Assembly (NCBI GenBank): GCA_964523725.1
Contig: CAZGAU010000001.1
Span: 1-64,000, forward strand
Source of the DNA: JADJNW01 sp964523725
Lineage (GTDB): Bacteria > Bacteroidota > Bacteroidia > Chitinophagales > Saprospiraceae
Length of the DNA stretch: 64,000 nucleotides
Reading direction: 5' to 3'
The position numbers and the translations under genes are program-made. The notes beneath the pieces were generated by a model, which ran no database searches, was not told where the DNA came from, and saw only the letters and a program-made list of their open reading frames with translations. Below are positions 35,198-44,965 of this stretch, piece after piece (position 1 is the first letter of the stretch; each line of letters begins with the position of its first letter).

Positions 35198-38113
35198 TTA
35201 TCGTACCATTAATTTTCCGCTGTTAATCAGCTGTCCTTCAGATTCCAGTCTGTAGAAATACATCCCGGAGGTTAATTTTTGGTTCCGATAATAGGTAAAT
35301 TGATTACCGACAAATTCTTTTGTTTCAATTCTGCGCCCCATTCCATCGAAGAGGCTGAGTGTTACTCGATTAAAGTTGCGTCCTTTGATTTCAAAAGTCG
35401 TTGACTCCATGAACGGATTCGGACGAACATTTATTTCAACACCGGGTATGAAAGTCGGACCTTTGATGGCAGTTACCAGGAAATCCGGGAATTTTCCTAC
35501 CACATGACGGGTCTGATTCGTCATTACCGGTGCATTCAAGTCAAAATAGATGGCAGCGCTGTTGGTTATTAAAGTCCCTACAGGGTTGTTCGGTTTTTGG
35601 GCAATTCGGAAGTTGATAAATCCCCAATTTGAAGTTCCGTTTGCCCCGCCATCCGGTAATAATTCAAGATTTTCAAGAGTGATTTTCAGAACACCGCCGC
35701 CATAAATTTCTGTGCGGTAGGGATGACTACTTGCACCTGGTATCAGTGTTGCGATATCTAGTGTTTGTGGCAAGGTGTCCCGAATGACCACTCTTGTTAC
35801 GGTATCGGTTCCGGTATTTTTAAAGAAAATTTTGTATGTGATCTCGGTATTGGCAGCTATCAGCGAATCCTGATAACCTTTGGGATAGCCTCTCAGTTCA
35901 ACGTTTTCAATGAAACCGATTACCTCTTGTGCGTCTATGTCAATGAAGTTGTCCTGATCGTCTTCAGGAAACTGTGTTACAAATCCTGTTGTTGCTTGTC
36001 CATCCTCTGTGCATCCTTCGATGGCGACAGTTGGGTAGCTTCTGCCCGGATGATCTTCTGTTTGCTCCGCGATGATCCGGTAAGTAGCGCCGTTGGCTCT
36101 ATATGCGAGAGATCTTGTTTCTCCCGCAGTTAACTGAATCTCGCTTTCTCTCAGGATAATATCATCCTGGATGACAAAATATCTGGAAGGGCGAGCCATG
36201 TCGTTGCGTCCGATGTTGCGCAGAGAGAACTGAACTGAATCCTGCTCGCACTGACCGCTGACAATGATGCTTGAACCATCCCAGTTGGGTCCTGGCTCCA
36301 GGCAAACTGTATCCGGATAGATATGTGCCTTTACCAGAGTCGCCTGTCCCATGGCGATGCCTTCGCATGCCATTTGAGTTTGAATGGTGAAACTTCCGCA
36401 TTCGGAAATTTCAAGATCCCCCAGGTCAAAAGTGAACATTTTGTCATTCCGGCTGGTGAAGGGGATACTGGATGAATTGTAAGTCAGATTCTTATCCAGC
36501 GTCACCTCCACATAAGCGTCTGATGCTTTCGAAGTACCCAAGTTACAATAAGTAACCGTGTATTCGATATCAGAACAAACAGCCAGGAACGGAGTAGAAA
36601 TATCAACCTCTAAGTATGGGCAAGCCTGAGCTACGAAAACCGGAAAATTCAGGCTGGTTGTGTCATAGAAGTTGGTCAGGTTGATATTGTACCCTCCGGA
36701 GATACAGCTTTCCCAGTAGTCAGTGGTCGGAAGCAATTGTACATTGTATCTTCCAGTGTCTATCAGTATTCTGTACTCCCCATTTTCATTGGTTGTTCCA
36801 AAATAGGTTTTGTTTTCCCCTGTCACTTTTACAAGCCACTCTTTTAGCGGCTCGTCTTCCGGATCAAGGTCACATGCGCCATCTTTGTCGTAATAGACCT
36901 TACCCGAAACGAAATTAGTTATTGTATTGCCTTCAGCATCCGTTTTGATAAGCAGAATGTCATTGATAAAAGCCAGTGAACCAACCGCGGTGTAACCCGC
37001 TATTGCAAAGCCTCCATCGTACGTAGTGACGATATCCTGCCCAAAATCTGTGCGTTTATTTTCGCCTAGGTTATTAATCCATATCTTATTCCCCTTGCTG
37101 TCAAGTTTGCCAATGAGTGCGTCCAGGTTTTGGTCGCTGGTTTCGGTAATTCCCGTGAATACCAGACTCCCATCGGGCAGTTCTACAATGGCTACGGCTT
37201 CATCCCCTCTGGGACCTACCGGTACGATGCTTTTCCATTTTGCTTCTTTGGTTTCACCATCGAGCTTGAAAATATAGGGCTCGCTGCTGTCGTTAACCGT
37301 ACCTGCCACCACTATGTTTCCATCCTGCGTGATGATTACATCGTTTGCTTCTTCTCTTTGCGTTGTTCCGTCGCGGTAATACCAGATCGAATCTCCGTTT
37401 GAATCTACCCGGTAAACAACGATGTCTTTGTCAAAACTATTCGGTGCTTCATTGTCAGAAAATCCGACAAAAACAAATCCATTTTTATAATTGGTTATTG
37501 CTCGGCCTTCATCATCCTTCAAACCTCCATATTTCTTCTCCCAGAGCAATTCGCCGTTATCGTCAATTTTCATCAGAAGGATATCCTTCTTTCTGTTGAT
37601 TGTGTTTTGCGTGTAACCTACTAATGTGTAGCCGCTAGAAGCTCTTACAATCTCATTGGCTTGCGAAGCGGTATCGGGATGTCCGTAGGTTTTACTCCAC
37701 ATCTGCTTTCCAGTAGCATTAATCTTGAGAACATACACATTTTGTTGAGTTCCCAATTGACTAATACTGCCTACGATCAGAAAATCTCCTTCTTCCGTCT
37801 CAATTACATCATAAGCACGTTCGATATAACCCTCGTCATAAATTTGCGACCAAAGAATATTGCCATCAACATCGGTGCGGATCAGGTAAACATCCATGTC
37901 GGTATCTGTACCGAACGATTCGCTGTAACCCGCAATCAAAAACCCTCCGTCTCTGGTCTGGATAAGCGCTTCCGCTATGTCCTCTTTCGCTCCGCCAAAA
38001 GTAACTTCCCAACCTTGACCTTCCACCTTTGAAAAAACCATCGTAGCAATTAACACCAGGAAGAGAGCCGCGACTCTCGAAAACACTGGTTGATTTATGC
38101 TTGTGGTTACCAT
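35198..38113 (-). CDS. Secreted beta-propeller protein with T9SS C-terminal sorting domain
   Basis: 971 residues from the Met at 38113. That start is chosen because it gives a proper signal peptide (VAALFLVLIATMVFSKVEGQ), while the longer frame adds 46 unlikely residues. Residues about 35-390 contain six or seven repeats of the GGF.VAGYS and D.LLIKTDADGN kind, a secreted beta-propeller. A carboxypeptidase-regulatory/SdrD-like module with FVSGKVYYDKDGACDLDPEDEP and DUF11-type repeats (GTDTVTRVVIRDTLP) follow. The last 80 residues are a type A sorting domain (VRPNPFMEST, SLFDGMGRRI, LTSGMYFYRLESEGQLINSGKLMVR). The protein is exported by the type IX system to the cell surface; its molecular role is unknown. 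Confidence 0.9.
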   Translation of the reverse strand: MVTTSINQPVFSRVAALFLVLIATMVFSKVEGQGWEVTFGGAKEDIAEALIQTRDGGFLIAGYSESFGTDTDMDVYLIRTDVDGNILWSQIYDEGYIERAYDVIETEEGDFLIVGSISQLGTQQNVYVLKINATGKQMWSKTYGHPDTASQANEIVRASSGYTLVGYTQNTINRKKDILLMKIDDNGELLWEKKYGGLKDDEGRAITNYKNGFVFVGFSDNEAPNSFDKDIVVYRVDSNGDSIWYYRDGTTQREEANDVIITQDGNIVVAGTVNDSSEPYIFKLDGETKEAKWKSIVPVGPRGDEAVAIVELPDGSLVFTGITETSDQNLDALIGKLDSKGNKIWINNLGENKRTDFGQDIVTTYDGGFAIAGYTAVGSLAFINDILLIKTDAEGNTITNFVSGKVYYDKDGACDLDPEDEPLKEWLVKVTGENKTYFGTTNENGEYRILIDTGRYNVQLLPTTDYWESCISGGYNINLTNFYDTTSLNFPVFVAQACPYLEVDISTPFLAVCSDIEYTVTYCNLGTSKASDAYVEVTLDKNLTYNSSSIPFTSRNDKMFTFDLGDLEISECGSFTIQTQMACEGIAMGQATLVKAHIYPDTVCLEPGPNWDGSSIIVSGQCEQDSVQFSLRNIGRNDMARPSRYFVIQDDIILRESEIQLTAGETRSLAYRANGATYRIIAEQTEDHPGRSYPTVAIEGCTEDGQATTGFVTQFPEDDQDNFIDIDAQEVIGFIENVELRGYPKGYQDSLIAANTEITYKIFFKNTGTDTVTRVVIRDTLPQTLDIATLIPGASSHPYRTEIYGGGVLKITLENLELLPDGGANGTSNWGFINFRIAQKPNNPVGTLITNSAAIYFDLNAPVMTNQTRHVVGKFPDFLVTAIKGPTFIPGVEINVRPNPFMESTTFEIKGRNFNRVTLSLFDGMGRRIETKEFVGNQFTYYRNQKLTSGMYFYRLESEGQLINSGKLMVR

Positions 38114-38157
38114 TGGTGTTTTTTTAGGTCGTTGTTTGTTATTTCCTTTTGACACTA

Positions 38158-38189
38158 CAAAAATGTTACTTCCTTCATTTAAAAACAAA
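38158..38189 (-). promoter_or_regulatory. Candidate promoter of the T9SS protein gene
   Basis: The minus strand reads TTTG (38189-38186), a 20-base spacer, then CATTTTTG (38165-38158), one mismatch to TAnnTTTG. The leader to the chosen start at 38113 would be about 38 nt, which supports that start. Confidence 0.45.
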
Positions 38190-38334
38190 GACAAAAAATC
38201 GCATTTGTTGACGAAAAAGTGTGTATTTTTGGTAATCAGATTCATGTTCAATTTTATTTAAAAAACTCATTATCAATTATTTATGAAAATTTATCTAGTT
38301 CAGTATTTGTTGAAAAGAAATAAAAAAATTATCC

Positions 38335-39744
38335 ATGCAGAATAGCCAATTAATCGTCATTTTGAAGACTTTTTCAAAAAAAGACCTTCGTGAGCTAAAA
38401 AAATGGCTGGATTCGCCTGCGCACAATCAGCGGGAAGATGTGGTCCTACTTTTTGAGTACCTCACCGACGGCTCCCATCTGGAAAACGAAAAATACCTTA
38501 AAAAAGAGAAAGTTTTCTGTAAAATCTTCCCAAAAGAGCCTTATGATGATGCAAGGCTACGACAAACCATGCACTTTTTGCTCAAAGCGATAGAAGAATA
38601 CTTCATCTGGCAGGAATTACAGGAAGATACCGTGCAAACCCGGATCGCGCTCGCCCGTATGTACCGCAAACGAAAACTGGATAAGGCTTTCCGCAAAGCC
38701 ATCCGCAATGTGCAGGATTTGCAGGATAACCATTCTTACCGCAACGAACAGTATCTGCGCAACGAGTACCTCCTGCAACAGGAACGCTACCTCTACTACG
38801 AAAACAAGGAACGCACAACCAAAATGAACCTCCAGGAGGTCTCCGACGCACTGGATTCAACTTATATGGTGGAAAAACTGCGCCAAACCTGTTTGATGCT
38901 GGCACACCAGGCGGTTTACAAAGCTGATTACGACATGGGCTTACTCGACGAAGCAGTACAGTATATTGAAAAAAAGAAATTGACGTCCATTCCCGGCATC
39001 ACTATTTATTATTATGTATATAAAATGATCGCTGAAAAAAGCAACCCTGCGCACTTTGAGGCGCTGACCAAGCAAATCAAGAGCTATAGCCACTTGTTTC
39101 CCAAGGGTGAAATGCAGGGCATTTACGTACACGCGATCAATTATTGTATCGGCCGCATCAACTCCGGGCAGCAGGAATATTTCCGGAAAGTGTTTGAATT
39201 ATACCGGCAAGGCATCGAAAACTCCGTTCTGATCGAAAACGATATCATCGACCCCTATACCTTCCGAAACGTAATTTCCAGTGGTATCAAACTCCGCGAA
39301 TTTGAATGGCTGGATCATTTTATCCATAATTATAAGGATTACCTGGAGGAGCAGCACCGCGAAAACTCTTTTCTGTTCAACCTCGCACGCCTGCGCTTCG
39401 AGCAAAGAGACTATGACTCAGCCATGCGGCTGCTGGCGCAAACCGACTTCGACGACATCCTGATCCAGCTGAGTGCCAAGGTCATGTTGTTAAAAATGTA
39501 CTACGAACTGGACGAAATCGACGCAATGGAATCGCTGCTGGAAAGTATGCGCGCCTATCTGCAACGCAAGAAAATCATGGGTTACGGTCGGATCAACTTT
39601 CAGAATTTCATTCGCTATTCGGCTAAATTATTGAGAATCAACCCTTACAACGAAGATCAGAAAAACAAGCTCCGCCAGGAAATTGCTACCGCCGACCGCG
39701 TCGCCGAGCGCGACTGGCTGCTACAGCAGTTGGATGCGTTGTAG
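38335..39744 (+). CDS. Conserved Bacteroidota protein of unknown function, all-helical
   Basis: 469 residues, cytoplasmic, with no signal or TM segment. The N-terminus (LIVILKTFSKKDLRELKKWLDSP) and the whole sequence are predicted helical, rich in Leu/Glu/Lys/Arg/Tyr with irregular TPR-like helix pairs (for example NFIRYSAKLLRINPYNEDQKNKL at the end). I do not recognise a catalytic motif. It is divergent from the T9SS cargo gene across a 221-bp region. A perfect TATTTTTG box is at 38224-38231, but its -33 partner is badly spaced. Confidence 0.8.
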   Translation: MQNSQLIVILKTFSKKDLRELKKWLDSPAHNQREDVVLLFEYLTDGSHLENEKYLKKEKVFCKIFPKEPYDDARLRQTMHFLLKAIEEYFIWQELQEDTVQTRIALARMYRKRKLDKAFRKAIRNVQDLQDNHSYRNEQYLRNEYLLQQERYLYYENKERTTKMNLQEVSDALDSTYMVEKLRQTCLMLAHQAVYKADYDMGLLDEAVQYIEKKKLTSIPGITIYYYVYKMIAEKSNPAHFEALTKQIKSYSHLFPKGEMQGIYVHAINYCIGRINSGQQEYFRKVFELYRQGIENSVLIENDIIDPYTFRNVISSGIKLREFEWLDHFIHNYKDYLEEQHRENSFLFNLARLRFEQRDYDSAMRLLAQTDFDDILIQLSAKVMLLKMYYELDEIDAMESLLESMRAYLQRKKIMGYGRINFQNFIRYSAKLLRINPYNEDQKNKLRQEIATADRVAERDWLLQQLDAL

Positions 39745-39848
39745 GTGTTGATCAAACGCGCATTGGTTTTGAACCCTAAAACGAAATTTACAAGCATTAC
39801 ACGAATTTTGTTACCAACAATCCAGTAACAAAAAACCAACAACCAATT

Positions 39849-41405
39849 TTACCTCGTCCGCAGCCTTACCACCGGGCAGATCATCTCCTCCAGCGAAATG
39901 CCGCCATGCTGGAAAGTATTTTTGTAATAATTATTGTAATAATTGTAATTGTTCGGATAGAGGAAAAACTTGTCTTCCTTCGCGAAAATAAAGGTAGAGC
40001 TTACATTCGGGCGTGGGAGCATGGCTTTCTCCGGGTCGCGCACTTCGAGCACGTCTTTGCGGTCGTATTGCAAATTACGGCCCACTTTATAACGCAGATT
40101 CGTGGTGGTTTCGCGGTCGCCAACCACTTTGGAAGGCGTATTCACCCGAATCGTACCGTGATCGGTCGTGATGATGAGTTGCACATCGCGTTCGGCGGCT
40201 TTTTGCAAAGCAGCCCATAAGGGCGAATTGACAAACCAGGAACGCGTCAGCGATCGATAAGCCTTTTCATCACCGGCCAGTTCCTTCAGCACCTCCATTT
40301 CTGTGCGCGCATGCGAGAGCATATCGATGAAATTATAGACGATTACCGTGAAATCGTTATTCAGATAATTATAAATATTATCCTGTAACTGCTTGGCATA
40401 GTTGACGTTAGTAATTTTTAAATACTCATGTTTGATAGGTTTGCGAAAGGTGCGGCGCACTAATTCATCCAGCAAGTCCGCTTCATGCAGGTTTTTACCG
40501 CCTTCGTCCATGTCATTTTTCCACCAATCGGAATGGTACTTCTCAATTTCCAAGGGCATCATCCCTGCAAAGATCGCATTGCGGCTATACTGCGTGGAAG
40601 TGGGCAGAATGCTCATAAAATAGTCTTCCTCCTCTACCCGGAACAGCTCAGAAATAATGGGCTCAATCACTCTCCATTGATCGTAGCGCAGATTATCAAG
40701 CAAGATCATCAGGGTCGGCACATCGTCCTTCAAATGTGGGAAAATCTTGCTTCGCATCAGGTTATTCGACATCACGGGTGCATCCTCGTCATCTTTGATC
40801 CAACGCATGTAGTTTTTGATGGCGTATTTTGAAAACTCAATATTCGCCTCGCTTTTTTGCATCGACAGGATGTCCCACATCTGGGTAGAATTCGATTCAT
40901 CAATCTTGATTTCCCAGCCGATAATGCGGCGATACACGTCCACCCATTCTTCAAAATTCAAACCACTCTGAATGCGCATAAATAACTGCCGAAACTCCTG
41001 CTGGTAATCGCTCGAGGTCTTCTCCCGCACCAGGCGCTTATTGTCGATAATTTTTTTAAGCGTCAGCAAAATCTGATTTGGATTTACCGGTTTGATGAGA
41101 TAATCCGAAATCTGTGAGCCCAGGGCCTCTTCCATGATATGTTCGGCTTCGTTTTTGGTGATCATGACCACCGGCAGCAGCGGATTGTCGGCTTTTATTT
41201 TGGCTAACGTTTCCAGCCCGGTCAAGCCCGGCATGCTTTCATCCAGGAAAACCACATCGATATCATTGTTTTCCTCGCACTCTTCCAGCGCATCGTAACC
41301 GTTGCTTACTGTAATGACGTCGTAGCCTTTATTTTCCAGGAATTTTAATTGTGGCTTGAGTAAATCGATTTCATCATCTGCCCAGAGTATCTTTATTTTG
41401 TCCAT
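39849..41405 (-). CDS. porX: PorX-type response regulator with PglZ (phosphatase-like) domain
   Basis: 518 residues. An N-terminal receiver domain (1-125) has the acidic pocket D10-D11, phospho-acceptor D55 in VVFLDESMPG, Thr in VVMITKNE and Lys in YLIKPV. The C-terminal half is an alkaline-phosphatase-superfamily PglZ domain with the metal-site string TTDHGTIRV and NFIDMLSHAR. In Porphyromonas and Flavobacterium PorX works with PorY, and with SigP and PorL, to control type IX secretion; in some species it is a zinc-dependent oligonucleotide phosphodiesterase. Its presence agrees with the T9SS cargo encoded 1.6 kb away. No PorY or other por genes lie alongside. Confidence 0.93.
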   Translation of the reverse strand: MDKIKILWADDEIDLLKPQLKFLENKGYDVITVSNGYDALEECEENNDIDVVFLDESMPGLTGLETLAKIKADNPLLPVVMITKNEAEHIMEEALGSQISDYLIKPVNPNQILLTLKKIIDNKRLVREKTSSDYQQEFRQLFMRIQSGLNFEEWVDVYRRIIGWEIKIDESNSTQMWDILSMQKSEANIEFSKYAIKNYMRWIKDDEDAPVMSNNLMRSKIFPHLKDDVPTLMILLDNLRYDQWRVIEPIISELFRVEEEDYFMSILPTSTQYSRNAIFAGMMPLEIEKYHSDWWKNDMDEGGKNLHEADLLDELVRRTFRKPIKHEYLKITNVNYAKQLQDNIYNYLNNDFTVIVYNFIDMLSHARTEMEVLKELAGDEKAYRSLTRSWFVNSPLWAALQKAAERDVQLIITTDHGTIRVNTPSKVVGDRETTTNLRYKVGRNLQYDRKDVLEVRDPEKAMLPRPNVSSTFIFAKEDKFFLYPNNYNYYNNYYKNTFQHGGISLEEMICPVVRLRTR

Positions 41406-41606
41406 TGAATTTTTGTTATTTGTTATCGGTGATTTTGTTATTTATTATTGGATATCTGGTTTTTGAGTGCCTGATTAACCAATAACAATTAACCAATAGT
41501 TTTTCGTTCAAAATTATTGCCCAATCCGGCGCGGTTTTTAACCTTTGCGGAAGATAGAAATTTAGCACCATTGTTAACACCTTTTTGCCTGCTTTCTTGT
41601 TTTTAA

Positions 41607-41637
41607 AGTCGATAGTCAGATAGTCAACAGCCGGTAG
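41607..41637. repeat. Dispersed copy of the gactatcgac-type repeat (inverted)
   Basis: gtcgatagtcagatagtc and then ggtagtcgtc is the reverse complement of the 14-bp repeat motif seen at 30441-30478, here in the intergenic region between porX and the HD gene. It shows the motif is dispersed in the genome. Confidence 0.5.
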
Positions 41638-41674
41638 TCGTCTGTTTTTAAAACAGTTTTCAATCAGAAATTTC

Positions 41675-42904
41675 ATGCATCGCAGCAAAAAAATATTGAA
41701 TGACCCTGTTTATGGCTTTGTTGGAATTCCCGACGGGATCATTTTTGATATTATAGAACACCCTTATTTTCAACGTCTTCGCCGCATCAAGCAGACCAGC
41801 CTCACGCATTATGTGTATCCGGGTGCATTGCATACGCGTTTTCATCACGCCCTGGGTGCATTTCATCTCACCAATCAGGCTATTGATGTGCTCCGCAGCA
41901 AAGATGTGGACATCACCGATGACGAAGCCGAAGCCCTGCGTATCGCAATTTTACTGCACGACATCGGGCACGGGCCTTTCTCGCATACGCTGGAACATAC
42001 GCTCATTCGGGTGCATCACGAGATGCTCTCCTTGTTATTTATGCAAAAACTCAATGAAGAATTTGGCGGACGTCTTAGTCTCGCTATTCAGATTTTTCGC
42101 GACGAGCACCCCAAGAAATTCTTGCACCAACTGGTTTCCGGGCAACTCGATATGGATCGCATGGATTATCTCAACCGCGATAGTTTTTTCACTGGCGTGC
42201 ACGAAGGCGTAATCGGTTATGATCGCATTATCAAAATGCTGGCAGTGAAAAATGACGAACTGGTCGTAGAAGAAAAAGGCATTTATTCCATCGAAAAATT
42301 TCTCATCGCCCGCCGCCTGATGTACTGGCAGGTATATTTGCACAAAGCCGTGCTCTCCGCCGAGCAAATGCTGGTGCAAACCTTCCGCCGTGCACGCGAT
42401 CTGGTGCGGGAAGGCTATAATCTTCGAGCTACCCAAAACCTGGAGTTTTTCCTGCATCAACATCTGACGGAAGCCGATTTTGAAGCTCGACATGACGTAC
42501 TACTGGAAAGATTTGCCGTGCTGGATGATTACGACATCATGGCGGCGCTAAAAAGCTGGATGCACGCCGAGGATAAGCTCCTGGCGTATTTTTCAAAAAG
42601 CTTGATAAACAGAAGATTATTCAAGCTGGAGTTGCGCAACGAACCCTTCGAAGCCGATTATGTGCAAAATATCCGTTGTAAAGTCGAAAAATGGAACCAT
42701 TTTCCCGCAGAACTCACGGATTATCTGGTCTTTGGTGGTCAGGAAACCAACAGTGCCTACAGCACTTCCAAGGATGAAATCAAGATTTTGCACAAGGACG
42801 GACGCGTGTTGCCCATGTCGGTGAGCGCGGATTATGGCATTCAGTCGAAGATCGTGACCAAATTTTATCTCTGCTACCCGAAGGAGGTTGTGGAGACGGG
42901 GTGA
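41675..42904 (+). CDS. HD-domain phosphohydrolase (dNTPase/SpoT-like fold)
   Basis: 409 residues, cytoplasmic. The HD metal-site signature is intact: H57/H58 in TRFHHALGAFHL, H95-D96 in AILLHDIGHGPFSHTLEH, and D in SGQLDMDRMDYLNRDSFFTGV. The latter string with the N-terminal PVYGFV and YFQRLRRIKQ is typical of the dGTPase-related HD family. Probable activity is dNTP or nucleotide phosphohydrolysis; the substrate is not determinable. Its stop codon lies within a ggggtga microrepeat stretch (42897-42925). Confidence 0.88.
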   Translation: MHRSKKILNDPVYGFVGIPDGIIFDIIEHPYFQRLRRIKQTSLTHYVYPGALHTRFHHALGAFHLTNQAIDVLRSKDVDITDDEAEALRIAILLHDIGHGPFSHTLEHTLIRVHHEMLSLLFMQKLNEEFGGRLSLAIQIFRDEHPKKFLHQLVSGQLDMDRMDYLNRDSFFTGVHEGVIGYDRIIKMLAVKNDELVVEEKGIYSIEKFLIARRLMYWQVYLHKAVLSAEQMLVQTFRRARDLVREGYNLRATQNLEFFLHQHLTEADFEARHDVLLERFAVLDDYDIMAALKSWMHAEDKLLAYFSKSLINRRLFKLELRNEPFEADYVQNIRCKVEKWNHFPAELTDYLVFGGQETNSAYSTSKDEIKILHKDGRVLPMSVSADYGIQSKIVTKFYLCYPKEVVETG

Positions 42905-43075
42905 CGGGGTGACTGGGTGGCTTTGAGACCAGAGGATTTTGGGAAATTTGTTATTTGTTATCGGTTATTTGGGCTTCAAATGATCCCGTTATACCCATTT
43001 CCCCCATCCACCGTTCACCGTTACACCTATACACCTATACACCGTTACACCCTTACACCCTTACACCCTTAGTGA
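42890..43075. repeat. Intergenic microrepeats (ggggtga and ttacacc types)
   Basis: ggggtgacggggtgactgggtg runs through the HD stop codon. At 43010-43075 a run of 7- to 8-base units of the kind accgttacacc, tatacacc and cttacacc follows (three cttacaccc in a row at the end). No gene or RNA is visible in this 270-bp spacer other than these. Confidence 0.65.
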
Positions 43076-43108
43076 TAACCGCTATTTCCTGACAAATGCC
43101 CATTTCGA

Positions 43109-43140
43109 TTAGCCTGGAATACATTTTCCTTTTATTTTTG
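43109..43140 (+). promoter_or_regulatory. Candidate promoter before the small alpha/beta-barrel gene
   Basis: A perfect TATTTTTG at 43133-43140 with a weak -33 partner (TTAG at 43109-43112) at 20-base spacing. Confidence 0.4.
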
Positions 43141-43177
43141 GAAAATTGTTTAAACCTGAAAAGATTCATCGGCCTTG

Positions 43178-43483
43178 ATGCACCAGGAATATCAATTCAT
43201 GGCAGATTTTACACTGCCTGAAGAACCGACAGACGAGTTTTTTGAACTCTTGCCCTATCAGGAAACCGTGGTAAACAAATACCTCGCCCAGGGCAAACTC
43301 ATCAATTATGCGCTTTCGCTGGATAACGCCAAGCTTTGGGCGGTGTTTAGCGCCAATTCGGAGCTGGAAGTGTTGGAGATGCTCTCGGAATTTCCGCTCT
43401 TCCGTTTTATGAAAGTGGAAGTGAGTCTGCTTACCAGCTACTCAACGCTTAGCGTGACAGCACCCAATTTTTCTTTAAATTGA
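43178..43483 (+). CDS. Muconolactone isomerase-like / YciI-like dimeric alpha+beta barrel protein
   Basis: 101 residues from the ATG at 43178. The pattern YQFMADFTLP, ETVVNKYLAQGKLINYALSLDNAKLWAVFSANSELEVLEMLSEFPLFRFMKVEVSLL is the ferredoxin-like fold of muconolactone delta-isomerase and related small barrels: a beta strand, a helix with a lysine-rich patch, Trp in the third strand, and a helix with VLEMLSEFPL. Such proteins dimerise; a catabolic role is not supported by the neighbours. Confidence 0.65.
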   Translation: MHQEYQFMADFTLPEEPTDEFFELLPYQETVVNKYLAQGKLINYALSLDNAKLWAVFSANSELEVLEMLSEFPLFRFMKVEVSLLTSYSTLSVTAPNFSLN

Positions 43484-43550
43484 AGTAAAACAGGACAAGC
43501 GGGAAAAATACTTCTGATCTTTCCGCTTATCCTGTCAAAAAAAGCTTTTA

Positions 43551-44183
43551 TCAAGTCAATTGATACAAGGCTTCCACATCATTGGCGGTGAGCCATTGCA
43601 CATGTCGGGTGATTTTATCTATCTCCCAGTCCCACCAGCGGATTTTTAATAATTTTTCAATTTGTTCTTCCGAAAAACGTCTGCGGATTGGTTTTGCCGG
43701 GTTGCCGCCCACAATGGTGTAGGGCTCCACGTCTTTGGTAACAACGGAAAAAGAGCCAATGATCGCACCGTCGCCAATGGTCACTCCGGGCATGATCACT
43801 GCCTTGTGCCCCAGCCACACATCATTGCCGATCACCGTATCGCCTTTGTGCGGATAAGTTTTTCCGTCCATCGCCTGCTCCCAGCCATTTCCGAAGATAG
43901 CGAAGGGATAAGTGGACACCGCTTCGGTCAAATGATTCGCACCATTCATGATAAAAGTGACATCGGAAGCGATCATACAAAACTTGCCGATGCGCAGCTT
44001 GTCGCCACTGAAATCAAAGAGGTATTTTACATTTTTTTCAAAATTCTGCACATTTTCAAAATCATCATAATAAGTGTAATCGCCTACAATAATATTAGGA
44101 TTAGTGACAATGTTTTTCAAAAAACAAAGCCGGTCGTAGCCCGCCAAGGGGAAGGCTGTCTGAGGATTAGGTCCTGTTGGCAT
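43551..44183 (-). CDS. Vat-type xenobiotic acetyltransferase (streptogramin A / CatB-like)
   Basis: 210 residues from the Met at 44183; this start is preferred because it aligns with the compact N-terminus of the family, and 20 upstream residues look spurious. It is a left-handed beta-helix of hexapeptide repeats (IGNDVWLGHKAVIMPGVTIGDGAIIGSFSVV). The catalytic His lies in MNGANHLTEAVSTYPF (H84), the motif of VatA/VatD streptogramin A and CatB-type chloramphenicol acetyltransferases, followed by YTIVGGNPAKPIRRRF. It uses acetyl-CoA in the cytoplasm. Environmental homologs need not confer resistance. Confidence 0.9.
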   Translation of the reverse strand: MPTGPNPQTAFPLAGYDRLCFLKNIVTNPNIIVGDYTYYDDFENVQNFEKNVKYLFDFSGDKLRIGKFCMIASDVTFIMNGANHLTEAVSTYPFAIFGNGWEQAMDGKTYPHKGDTVIGNDVWLGHKAVIMPGVTIGDGAIIGSFSVVTKDVEPYTIVGGNPAKPIRRRFSEEQIEKLLKIRWWDWEIDKITRHVQWLTANDVEALYQLT

Positions 44184-44579
44184 AAAAAATGAATAATTGG
44201 GTGAATGAATGTAATGATTAAACCTTGGAGGAAGAAGGTACAAGCAAAATTTGCCTGCGAGGTAACTACTTCATGTCTGTAGGATTTTTTTGATTGATAA
44301 AAAAGAAAACTATTGTCGAAAAGAAAAAGTTCCCGATGGAGTAGCATTGCAATAAAAAAGGAATATAATAAAACTCTCACCCTCTTTTATGTGCATGTAA
44401 TGAATGGTGTGATTTAAAAGTGGTCTTATCAATGGTATTTAGTTGGGAGTAAATAAATGCCAGATGCAATTCCCTCGGCAATTGTTGGTTGGGCATTCCC
44501 AATAATAATAAAATTCTCACTGCAAAATTCGTCCTTCCGTTTTATGTCCCTACCTTTAGGGCGGTTTTGGTGCTGTTAA
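44184..44579. other. Intergenic region upstream of vat-like gene and riboswitch
   Basis: About 400 bp without a supported gene. A weak promoter candidate for the riboswitch transcript is TACCTTTA at 44551-44558. A long imperfect hairpin with outer arms aatgcc (44457-) and ggcatt (near 44499) lies in the middle. Confidence 0.4.
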
Positions 44580-44872
44580 ATGTGCCACATCTTAGAGATG
44601 CGGCGTATTTAGAGCTTAATAGGGAACCCCGTGCAAACCGGGGGCTGTACCCGCAGCTGTAAGCTTCTCTGGAAACCGCAAAATGTAAAATATAAAAGTC
44701 AAAACCACAAAAACTAACATTTGCATTTTGTTTGTTTCACCAAAGCCTTCTGCCCTTGTGCGTCACTGTCAACTTATAGTTTCGGCGACTGAAGATCGCC
44801 GCTACAGGTGGGCGGGAAGACCGGCGGAAGGTGAAGCGAGCCAGAAGACCTGCCAGAGCCGATGTGTCATCT
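44580..44872 (+). promoter_or_regulatory. Cobalamin (AdoCbl-type) riboswitch
   Basis: The core is recognisable: agggaaccccgtgcaaaccg then ggggctgtacccgcagctgtaagc at about 44621-44664, and the B12 box agccagaagacctgcc at 44839-44854. P1 can close between cacatc (44586-44591) and gatgtg (44861-44866). The peripheral segment between the two core halves is long (about 44665-44770) and A/T-rich. A hairpin at 44884-44902 (cgtctt / aagacg) may be part of the expression platform. Adenosylcobalamin binding would reduce expression of the BtuB-like receptor encoded at 45049. Confidence 0.93.
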
Positions 44873-44965
44873 TATTTTCTTAACGTCTTCGGGCTAAAGA
44901 CGGGATGGGTTCAAATCGGTTGATCGAGGTATCGGCAATTCGGTTTATCGGTAAGAGCTTAAAAT

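Noticed and set aside
43010..43075. CRISPR-like array
   Set aside because: The units are 7-8 bp without spacers of regular length, and no cas genes are present; it is a microrepeat.
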